Shown piece by piece: positions 1 to 5,151 of a DNA stretch of 5,724 nt. Source of the DNA: Candidatus Staskawiczbacteria bacterium RIFCSPHIGHO2_02_FULL_34_10 (lineage in GTDB: Bacteria > Patescibacteriota > Minisyncoccia > Minisyncoccales > Staskawiczbacteraceae); the NCBI GenBank assembly GCA_001821915.1, contig MHOR01000027.1, positions 876-6,599 on the forward strand, in the 5' to 3' direction. Made by a program: the position numbers and the translations under genes. Position 1 is the first letter of the stretch, and each line of letters starts with the position of its first letter. Under the pieces are notes generated by a model. That model was not told the origin of the DNA. It ran no database searches and saw only the letters and a program-made list of their open reading frames with translations.

Positions 1-498
1 CAAAAAGATTTTCCCACTCTGCTTCGTGCTTTTGCCATGGTGGTTAAAACTATGTCAGCGCGCTTAGCTATTTTAGGCGAAGGAAAAGACCGGGGAAAAC
101 TAGAAAAACTTGCCGAAGAACTTGGAATTTCTGATAAGGTTGTGTTTCTTGGATTCCAAATAAATCCCTTCAAATATATGAAGAGAGCTACGGTTTTTGT
201 CCTCTCTTCTTTACACGAAGGGTTTGGGAATGTGTTAGTTGAGGCCATGGCATGCGGCACACCAGTTATTTCAACTGATTGTAAGTCAGGCCCCAGTGAA
301 ATTATTGACAATGGAAAAAGCGGAATTTTAGTTCCCGTAGGAGATTATCAGTCTTTATCAAAAGCAATTATTAGGGTTTTGTCAGATGCTTCTTCGCGCC
401 AACATTTTTCTTTGGAGGGCGTAAAAAGAGCAAGATATTTTTCAGTAGAAAAAAATATAAAAGGATACGAAGATGTTTTCGAGCAATTAATGAAATAG
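1..498 (+). CDS. Glycosyltransferase family 4 (GT-B), C-terminal part, 5' truncated by window
   Basis: The reading frame is open from base 1, so the gene begins outside the window. The visible 165 residues are the nucleotide-sugar-binding half of a GT4 (GT-B fold) glycosyltransferase. The first residues, KDFPTLLRAFA, match the usual family block and continue into LAILGEG and R31. The donor-site signature EGFGNVLVEAMACGTPVIS follows at about residues 73-91, with the paired glutamates E73 and E81 (EX7E). Next come STDCKSGPSEI and the GILVPVGD strand near 108-115. An internal ATG at 37 is not the start, because conserved sequence lies upstream of it. Such enzymes transfer a sugar with retention of configuration, usually at the cytoplasmic membrane face onto a lipid-linked acceptor. 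The donor sugar cannot be told from the sequence. The last codons (ATG AAA TAG) appear to be contributed by the adjoining inverted-repeat insertion. Family assignment is secure; specificity is unknown. Confidence 0.93.
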   Translation, partial: QKDFPTLLRAFAMVVKTMSARLAILGEGKDRGKLEKLAEELGISDKVVFLGFQINPFKYMKRATVFVLSSLHEGFGNVLVEAMACGTPVISTDCKSGPSEIIDNGKSGILVPVGDYQSLSKAIIRVLSDASSRQHFSLEGVKRARYFSVEKNIKGYEDVFEQLMK

Positions 499-594
499 AC
501 CTGTTGCGTAGTAAGCTTTCGTACGAAAATTGAAGATTTTGAGTTAAGATATGCAGTTTGTAGTAAAAGCTTACTACGCAACAGGTCCAATTAA
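484..594. mobile_element. Putative miniature insertion flanked by 7-bp direct repeat CAATTAA
   Basis: The inverted-repeat structure lies between two copies of CAATTAA, at 484-490 and 588-594. Deleting one copy plus the element (97 bp, 491-587) gives GAG CAA TTA ACC AGT TAA AT ATG. GT4 would then end ...EQLTS and stop at 600-602, two bases before the GT2 start at 605, a spacing typical of this cluster. This reading suggests a target-site duplication and an element that replaced the natural GT4 C-terminus with MK-stop. One weakness is that the left repeat is separated from the inverted arm by seven bases (TGAAATA), while the right repeat abuts its arm. The repeat could therefore be chance in AT-rich DNA. 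No transposase is encoded. Confidence 0.45.
498..587. repeat. Perfect 22-bp inverted repeat with 46-bp centre (MITE-like or large hairpin)
   Basis: The left arm at 498-519 (core ACCTGTTGCGTAGTAAGC) and the right arm at 566-587 (core GCTTACTACGCAACAGGT) are exact reverse complements over 22 bp. They are separated by 46 bp with no coding potential. The left arm starts on the last base of the GT4 stop codon. Two smaller structures are nested inside: a 12-bp palindrome TTTCGTACGAAA at 517-528, and a hairpin at 560-577 with GTAGTAA/TTACTAC stems and loop AAGC, which would compete with the long stem. There is no T-tract after the right arm, so a classical intrinsic terminator is unlikely. The structure could be a miniature inverted-repeat element or a processing/attenuation hairpin in the polycistronic RNA. 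Confidence 0.93.
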
Positions 595-604
595 CCAGTT
601 AAAT

Positions 605-1486
605 ATGACTCCATTAGTTTCAGTAATTTTACCTACTTATAATAGAGATAAAAATATTGCCAAGGCCATAGAAAGTGTTTGGAGGCAAAGTTATAAAAGC
701 CTGGAATTGATTATCGTCAATGATGCCTCGACCGACGCTACGGCCGAATTAGTTGGTAATCTTGCTAAATATAATCCAAAAATAACTATTTTACACAATG
801 AAATGAATGTGGGTATAGTTGCTTCTTTAAATAAAGGCATTAATGTGGCGCGGGGCAAATATATTGCTCGTTTAGATGATGATGATGTTTGGTGTGATGA
901 TAAAAAAATAGAAAAACAAGTAGATTTTTTAGAAAAAAATCCGGGATATTGCTTAGTGGGAGGTGGTGTGATAAAAATAAATAAAAATAATAAAGAAATT
1001 GTGCGGTATTTGTTGCCAAAAGAAGATGAATATATCAGAAAAACAATTTTAATTAATAACGCATTTGCCCATACCACCGTGCTTTTCAGAAAAGATACTT
1101 TTTTAAAAGTAGGAGGTTATGATGAGCGGTTCTGTTTTATAGAAGATTGGGATTTATGGTTAAAAATGGGAAAAGTAAGTAAATTTTATAATTTCCAAGA
1201 ATTCTTTGTATTGTATTTAGACCAAGAGCATGACGACCCGTATCATTATAGAAATTATAAAATAAGAAGAAATGTAAAGATTAATATGGAACTAAGGAAA
1301 AAGTATATGGATAGTTACCCTCATTATAAGAAAGCTATTTTATTTTGCTACGCTAGTTATTTTTATTCATTTATACCTTTTAGAAAAAAATTAGGGCCTA
1401 TCATTTTTCAAATAAGAAAATTAATTTTTGGCTCACCGCCATATAAATATTCCCATAAAAATAAATCTTTTAAAAATGAACAATAA
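605..1486 (+). CDS. Glycosyltransferase family 2 (GT-A)
   Basis: This 293-residue protein is an inverting GT-A glycosyltransferase that uses a nucleotide-diphosphate sugar, probably in the cytoplasm during glycan assembly. The N-terminus VSVILPTYNR (5-14) is the first beta strand of the fold. IIVNDAS around D40 contacts the nucleotide. RLDDDDVW (89-96) carries the metal-binding DxD region, and FIEDWDLWLK (178-187) carries the ED pair expected for the catalytic base. The last ~80 residues are basic and aromatic, which may help membrane association, but no clear transmembrane helix is seen. An in-frame ATG at 551 would add 18 residues, but it lies inside the inverted-repeat structure and adds nothing conserved. 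ATG 605, three residues before the conserved VSVILP strand, is the better start. No good ribosome-binding site is visible. Its 3' end overlaps the next gene by 11 bp. Donor and acceptor are unknown. Confidence 0.93.
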   Translation: MTPLVSVILPTYNRDKNIAKAIESVWRQSYKSLELIIVNDASTDATAELVGNLAKYNPKITILHNEMNVGIVASLNKGINVARGKYIARLDDDDVWCDDKKIEKQVDFLEKNPGYCLVGGGVIKINKNNKEIVRYLLPKEDEYIRKTILINNAFAHTTVLFRKDTFLKVGGYDERFCFIEDWDLWLKMGKVSKFYNFQEFFVLYLDQEHDDPYHYRNYKIRRNVKINMELRKKYMDSYPHYKKAILFCYASYFYSFIPFRKKLGPIIFQIRKLIFGSPPYKYSHKNKSFKNEQ

Positions 1487-2405
1487 GGTAAAGAAAATTT
1501 TAATCACAGGATCCAGCGGCATGATAGGTACCTGTATTTTTGAAAAGCTTTTAGAAAAAAATTACGATGTTATTGGTTTTGATAGGAATCGTAACGCATG
1601 GAACAGCAGTTTAAACCGCCTGACTATCATGGGAGATTTATTAAAAAAAGAAGACGTAGAAAAAATCCCGACTCCTATTGATATGGTTGTTCATTTAGCG
1701 GCGAACCCAAGAGTTTATGATTTGGTGGTAAATCCGGATTTGGCATTGGAAAACATAATTACCACGTATAACGTTTTAGAGTTTGCCAGAAAGAATGACG
1801 CAAAAAGAGTTATTTTTTCTTCCAGCAGAGAAGCATATGGAAACAAAAAAGAAGTTATTTCCAAAGAAGCCGATGTTGATATCCAGCGGTGCGAAAGCCC
1901 TTATGCGGCAAGCAAAATTTCAGACGAAGCCCTAATCTATTCTTACGCTAAGTGCTACGGTGTAGATTATATTGTCTGCCGATTTTCCAACGTGTATGGC
2001 ATGTATGACCAAAGCCAAAGGTTTATTCCGCTGATGCTTAGGAAGATGAAAAAAAACGAAGATATTGAAATTTTTGGAAAGGATAAAATACTTGATTTTA
2101 CCTATATTGATGATTGTGTAGAAGGAATTATTAAGTGTATAGAAAAATTTGATAAGATAAAAAACAATACATTTAATATCGCTTTTGGAAAAGGCTCAAA
2201 GCTTATTGATGTGGCCAAACTAATTAAAAAAAACTTGCAAAGCAAAAGCCGGATTTTGCTGGGAAAGAACCGGCAAGGGGAAGTGGTAAAGTTTGTTGCT
2301 GATATTTCCAAAGCCAAAAAAATGCTGGGGTATAAGCCAGCGTATAGTTTAAAAGAGGGAATTAAGCTATCTATTGATTGGTATGCTAAGAGTGATGGTA
2401 GGTAA
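1476..2405 (+). CDS. NAD-dependent epimerase/dehydratase (extended SDR, nucleotide-sugar type)
   Basis: This 309-residue protein belongs to the extended short-chain dehydrogenase/reductase family that modifies nucleotide sugars. ITGSSGMIG (10-18) is the GxxGxxG dinucleotide-binding loop. HLAAN (73-77) follows strand 4. The catalytic set is SSS at 115-117 with Y143 and K147 in YAASK. RFSNVYG (169-175) and LDFTYIDD (206-213) are typical of the substrate domain of GalE-like enzymes, and ADISKAKKMLGYKPAY (275-290) is the usual C-terminal block. The likely reaction is epimerisation or dehydration of a UDP- or dTDP-sugar; the exact substrate cannot be assigned. ATG 1476 is chosen because it sits seven residues before the Rossmann motif. 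An upstream TTG at 1428 would add 16 non-conserved residues deep in the preceding gene. The 11-bp overlap with the GT2 gene suggests translational coupling. Confidence 0.92.
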   Translation: MNNKVKKILITGSSGMIGTCIFEKLLEKNYDVIGFDRNRNAWNSSLNRLTIMGDLLKKEDVEKIPTPIDMVVHLAANPRVYDLVVNPDLALENIITTYNVLEFARKNDAKRVIFSSSREAYGNKKEVISKEADVDIQRCESPYAASKISDEALIYSYAKCYGVDYIVCRFSNVYGMYDQSQRFIPLMLRKMKKNEDIEIFGKDKILDFTYIDDCVEGIIKCIEKFDKIKNNTFNIAFGKGSKLIDVAKLIKKNLQSKSRILLGKNRQGEVVKFVADISKAKKMLGYKPAYSLKEGIKLSIDWYAKSDGR

Positions 2406-2422
2406 TGAAAAATTTCTGTATT

Positions 2423-2467
2423 TATTGACCCTATTTGACCCCTATTGACTTTCGGTTTGTAGGGGTC
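2423..2467. promoter_or_regulatory. Iterated TTGAC boxes and GACCCCTA inverted pair (putative operator)
   Basis: Three TTGAC boxes start at 2425, 2435 and 2445, exactly 10 bp apart, so all face the same side of the helix. The first two extend to GACCCTA (2427-2433) and GACCCCTA (2437-2444). An inverted copy, TAGGGGTC, lies at 2460-2467 and forms an 8-bp inverted repeat with 2437-2444 around a 15-base centre. The array covers the -35 box and spacer of the promoter for the following HTH gene. This is the arrangement expected of a binding site for a repressor, possibly that HTH protein itself. The repeats are seen directly; the function is inferred. Confidence 0.6.
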
Positions 2468-2473
2468 TATTAT
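2445..2473 (+). promoter_or_regulatory. Sigma-70-type promoter for the HTH gene, predicted leaderless
   Basis: TTGACT (2445-2450, five of six consensus bases) is followed after exactly 17 bp by TATTAT (2468-2473, five of six). Transcription would be expected to start about 6-8 bases beyond the -10 box, at 2479-2481. That is on the ATG at 2480, so the mRNA would have no leader. No ribosome-binding site lies close enough to the ATG to contradict this. It is the only strong promoter I can pick out in an intergenic gap here, and it would start a separate transcript for the HTH gene and probably the nonulosonate genes after it. Confidence 0.65.
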
Positions 2474-2479
2474 TAGATT

Positions 2480-2728
2480 ATGGCAGAAGAAATTAAACCG
2501 GAAAAAATATATACCCCGAAAGAAGCCCGTGATTTTTTGAAAGTCAGTGAAAGCACAATGAAAAGAATGCTCAAAAGCGGTATTATACAAGCATATAAAG
2601 TAAGCGGACAGTATAGAATTTGGGGAAGAGATATTTTAAAAATAGTTTCTCCCGAAGCCGTTATGAAAGGAGATAGAGTTTATTTAAATATAAAGGAAAA
2701 AGTTAAAAATACCATCAAAAAATGGTAA
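2480..2728 (+). CDS. Small excisionase/MerR-like helix-turn-helix DNA-binding protein
   Basis: This 82-residue protein is mostly one winged-helix DNA-binding domain of the excisionase/HTH_17 type. Residues 10-54 follow the family pattern: IYTPKEARDFLKVSESTMKRM forms the two helices of the HTH (about 13-31), GIIQAYKVSGQYRIW (34-48) forms the wing, and GRDILKIV the last helix. The remaining tail is basic (KEKVKNTIKKW) and may help DNA contact. No enzymatic or ligand-binding domain is attached. It sits in the middle of a sugar-biosynthesis cluster behind its own promoter, with repeated boxes over that promoter, so a local autoregulator of the downstream genes is the simplest reading. Proteins of this type also serve as phage or element excisionases, but no integrase or attachment site is seen. 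Family call is strong; role is inferred. Confidence 0.88.
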   Translation: MAEEIKPEKIYTPKEARDFLKVSESTMKRMLKSGIIQAYKVSGQYRIWGRDILKIVSPEAVMKGDRVYLNIKEKVKNTIKKW

Positions 2729-2739
2729 AAATTTATTGC

Positions 2740-2757
2740 TTAAGGAAGAAGCCTTAA
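2740..2757 (+). other. Small hairpin in the gap before pseB
   Basis: TTAAGG (2740-2745) and CCTTAA (2752-2757) form a 6-bp stem with a 6-base loop in the 39-bp gap before pseB. The only purine-rich Shine-Dalgarno-like stretch in this gap, AAGGAAG (2742-2748), is partly inside the stem. It lies about 19 bases from the ATG at 2768, too far for normal use. No T-run follows, so it is not a convincing terminator. It may be incidental in AT-rich DNA. Confidence 0.3.
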
Positions 2758-2767
2758 ATATAAAAAT

Positions 2768-3739
2768 ATGAGTTTAGACAACAAAACAATTTTAATTACG
2801 GGTGGCACCGGTTCGTTCGGTCAGAAATTCACTGAAACAGTGCTTAAAAACCATAATCCTAAAGCCATAAGGATATTTTCCCGTAGTGAATATTTGCAAT
2901 GGGAAATGGCGCAAAAATTCAAAGATGAACGATTGAGGTTTTTTATTGGAGATATACGGGATAAAGAACGTCTTTCTCGCGCAATGAATGGCGTGGATAT
3001 TGTGGTTCATGCAGCGGCGCTAAAACAAGTCCCAATTGCCGAGTTTAACCCCATGGAAGCAATTAAAACGAATATTAATGGAACTGCTAACGTGGTTGAT
3101 GTTGCAATTGACAATGGAGTTGAAAAAGCCATTTTAATCAGCACTGATAAAGCGGTAAATCCGGTAAATCTTTATGGTGCCACTAAACTATGTGCGGAAA
3201 AGTTATTTATTCAGGCAAATGCCTATGTTGGCTCACGCAAAACCAAATTTAGTTGTGTGCGATATGGCAATGTGGTAGGAAGCAGGGGAAGCGTAGTGCC
3301 TGTGTTTTTAGAGCAGAAAAAAACAGGAACACTAACGGTTACTGATGAAAAAATGACAAGATTTTGGATAACTTTGGAACAGGGAGTGGCCTTAGTTATA
3401 AACTCCATTGCCTCTATGTATGGAGGCGAAATTTTTATTCCAAAAATTCCAAGCATGAAAATTATGGATTTAGTCAAAGTAATTTCTCCAGAAGCCCAAG
3501 TAAAAATAACCGGTATAAGGCCTGGAGAAAAATTACATGAAATACTTCTAACCGCCGACGAAGCACGACATTCTTTAGAATTTGATAGTTATTTTATCAT
3601 TGAGCCAGAATTTGCTTTTTGGAAAAAAGAAAGTTTAAAAGAAGGCAAGACTTTTGTGGAAGGATTTAATTATTCCAGCGACAATAATACCCAATGGTTT
3701 AAACAGGAAGATTTTAAAAAATTAGTAAATGAATTGTAG
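2768..3739 (+). CDS. pseB: UDP-N-acetylglucosamine 4,6-dehydratase, PseB/FlaA1-type
   Basis: This 323-residue protein matches the short soluble PseB/FlaA1 form, which lacks the membrane domain of longer relatives. PseB removes water from UDP-GlcNAc and inverts C5, giving the 4-keto-6-deoxy sugar that starts pseudaminic acid synthesis; related enzymes feed other 6-deoxy amino sugars. ITGGTGSFG (10-18) binds NADP. FSRSEYLQWEM (37-47) is the characteristic block after strand 2. HAAALKQVP (81-89) is a family hallmark. The active site is STDKAVNPVNLYGATK (125-140), with T126, D127, K128, Y136 and K140; the K-to-Y spacing matches the catalytic D-K-Y arrangement known for Helicobacter FlaA1. MTRFWIT (196-202) and GIRPGEKLHE (249-258) are further family blocks. 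It is followed by an unknown small gene and a NeuB-family synthase, which supports nonulosonic acid synthesis. The exact product (inverted or not at C5) cannot be proved from sequence. Confidence 0.92.
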   Translation: MSLDNKTILITGGTGSFGQKFTETVLKNHNPKAIRIFSRSEYLQWEMAQKFKDERLRFFIGDIRDKERLSRAMNGVDIVVHAAALKQVPIAEFNPMEAIKTNINGTANVVDVAIDNGVEKAILISTDKAVNPVNLYGATKLCAEKLFIQANAYVGSRKTKFSCVRYGNVVGSRGSVVPVFLEQKKTGTLTVTDEKMTRFWITLEQGVALVINSIASMYGGEIFIPKIPSMKIMDLVKVISPEAQVKITGIRPGEKLHEILLTADEARHSLEFDSYFIIEPEFAFWKKESLKEGKTFVEGFNYSSDNNTQWFKQEDFKKLVNEL

Positions 3740-3767
3740 GGAATATTTTTCAAAACAATAACGGACT

Positions 3768-4091
3768 ATGGGAAAAGATATTTTAACAGATGACGAGCAG
3801 AAAATTTTGATAGGAATACTTTATAATTATTTAACCTTTGGAACTACGTTAGAGGTTTTCGGCGAATTGACAATAGATGGAATTAAAAGGGTCAATAGTT
3901 TAAGAAACATCTTTTCTAAATTGATTGAAAAATTTTCTTTAGCCGAAAATATAGATGAAGACACTTATTTAACGTTGGGATTGGTAAACTTCATACATAA
4001 GGCGTCTCTTGAGAAATTCAGCAGGAATGATAAAAATAAACATTTACAAAATAGGGCTAAATATTTTTTAAGTAAAAAAGATAAAAAATAA
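3768..4091 (+). CDS. Unrecognised 107-aa protein between pseB and neuB
   Basis: I do not recognise this protein. It is predicted soluble and mainly helical, with no signal peptide, no transmembrane helix, no cysteine and no metal-binding motif. The N-terminal third alternates hydrophobic and polar residues (ILIGILYNYLTFGTTLEVFGEL, split across residues 13-34). The middle looks amphipathic (INSLR-like helix around 40-57, then acidic ENIDEDTY 60-67), and the C-terminus is very basic (KFSRNDKNKHLQNRAKYFLSK, ending KKDKK). It looks like a real gene: it fills the gap with 28 bp before it and only 1 bp between its stop and the neuB ATG, and its codon use resembles its neighbours. Position suggests a role linked to nonulosonate synthesis, for example an accessory or partner subunit, but nothing in the sequence shows a function. 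Confidence 0.75.
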   Translation: MGKDILTDDEQKILIGILYNYLTFGTTLEVFGELTIDGIKRVNSLRNIFSKLIEKFSLAENIDEDTYLTLGLVNFIHKASLEKFSRNDKNKHLQNRAKYFLSKKDKK

Positions 4092-4092
4092 T

Positions 4093-5151
4093 ATGTTTGC
4101 AAAAACAATTAAAATAGGAGCAAGATTAGTGGGAGAGGGTCAGCCGGTATTTTTTATTGCTGATATTGGGGCTAACTTTGATAACGATATCAATAAGGCA
4201 AAAGAGCTGGCGCTGGCCGCGAAGGAAGCGGGTGTTGATTGCGTAAAAATCCAGAGTTTTTTGTCTGAAAAAATTGTTTCAGGTCCATCATTTGCCAAAA
4301 TGCAATTAAAGGGTGTGCATGGGACTTGGGGTAAGCCAATCGACCAGGTTTTCAAAGAGGCTGAATTTCCAAGAGCTTGGCATAAAGAATTAATGGAATA
4401 TTGCAAGAGTATTGGTATTATATTTTCTTCTGCGCCCTATGACTTTGAAGCAGTTGATTTGTTGGATAGTCTTGGGGTAGATTTTTTTAAGATTGGTTCT
4501 GGGGATATTGCATGGCTGGAAATATTAGAATATATTGCTAAAAAGGGCAAACCGGTTATTTTGGCTACCGGCGATAGCACTTTGGCTGAGGTTGACGAAG
4601 CGGTTCGCACCATAGAAAAAACCGGTAATAACCAATTGGTTTTACTTCAGTGCATTACCAATTACCCCTCAAAAATTGAAAGTGCTAATATCAATGTGTT
4701 GAAAAACTATCAAACCGCTTTTAATGTCATTACTGGGTATTCGGACCATTCACCGGGAGATATTGTCGTATTGGGTTCGGTTGCGCTAGGCGGCAAGGTT
4801 ATTGAAAAACACCTTACGCTAAGCAAGCAAGGTGATGGGCCGGACCATCCTCATTCAATGGAACCGGAGGAGTTTAAACAGTTGATACAAAAAACAAGAC
4901 TGCTAGAAAAGGCTCTGGGCGACACTAAAAAAGAAGTAGTTGGGGAAGAACAAGAGACGGTTATTGTCCAGCGCCGGTCTTTGCATGTGAAAAGAGATAT
5001 TAAAAAAGGGGAAATAATTAGTTTGGAAGATATTATTGAGTTAAGGCCGGCAGTCGGCATTCTTCCAAAGCACAAGAATATTGTTGCGGGACGGAAAGCA
5101 AAAAGTGATATGTTAAAATATGAAGCAATTTATTGGGAAAATCTTGAATAA
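4093..5151 (+). CDS. neuB: Nonulosonic acid synthase, NeuB/PseI family (N-acetylneuraminate synthase-like)
   Basis: This 352-residue protein has the full family architecture: a TIM-barrel synthase domain (about 15-275) and a C-terminal SAF/antifreeze-like domain (about 293-350). The enzyme condenses phosphoenolpyruvate with a six-carbon amino sugar to make a nine-carbon sialic-, legionaminic- or pseudaminic-type acid in the cytoplasm. Visible blocks are FIADIGANFDND (21-32), DCVKIQSF (49-56), FSSAPYDFEAVDLL (111-124), FKIGSGDIAWLEIL (132-145), GYSDHSPGD (215-223) and VIEKHLTLS (236-244). H219 and H240 match the two metal-binding histidines, and GPDHPHSMEP (249-258) follows. In the SAF domain, RRSLHVKRDI and ELRPAVGI supply the arginine (R318) that reaches into the partner's active site in known dimers. 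Two usual glutamates are aspartates here (D24, D138), as in one NeuB-like subfamily. Which nine-carbon sugar it makes is not decidable; proximity to pseB favours a pseudaminic-like product. Confidence 0.92.
   Translation: MFAKTIKIGARLVGEGQPVFFIADIGANFDNDINKAKELALAAKEAGVDCVKIQSFLSEKIVSGPSFAKMQLKGVHGTWGKPIDQVFKEAEFPRAWHKELMEYCKSIGIIFSSAPYDFEAVDLLDSLGVDFFKIGSGDIAWLEILEYIAKKGKPVILATGDSTLAEVDEAVRTIEKTGNNQLVLLQCITNYPSKIESANINVLKNYQTAFNVITGYSDHSPGDIVVLGSVALGGKVIEKHLTLSKQGDGPDHPHSMEPEEFKQLIQKTRLLEKALGDTKKEVVGEEQETVIVQRRSLHVKRDIKKGEIISLEDIIELRPAVGILPKHKNIVAGRKAKSDMLKYEAIYWENLE

Noticed and set aside
551..604. An upstream in-frame ATG that would lengthen the GT2 protein by 18 residues
   Set aside because: It lies inside the loop of the inverted repeat, the added residues are translated repeat arm, and ATG 605 sits three residues before the conserved VSVILP strand.
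691..1077. Minus-strand open frames opposite the genes (for example here, 2102-2590 and 4140-4406)
   Set aside because: They are antisense to well-supported genes, have low-complexity or Ser/Phe-rich translations, and show no domains.
1428..1475. A TTG start that would lengthen the SDR protein by 16 residues
   Set aside because: It needs a rare start deep within the GT2 gene and adds nothing conserved; ATG 1476 places the Rossmann motif at the usual distance.
2437..2467. The GACCCCTA hairpin as an intrinsic terminator of the upstream operon
   Set aside because: The stem is only 8 bp with a 15-base loop and no T-run follows; it overlaps a good promoter, so an operator role fits better.
2711..2726. 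Small ACCAT/ATGGT hairpin at the end of the HTH gene
   Set aside because: A 5-bp stem with a 6-base loop, mostly coding, is too weak to call a terminator.
2733..2764. Possible promoter TTATTG ... TATAAA before pseB
   Set aside because: The spacing is about 20 bp and the -35 match is poor; such strings are common in AT-rich gaps.
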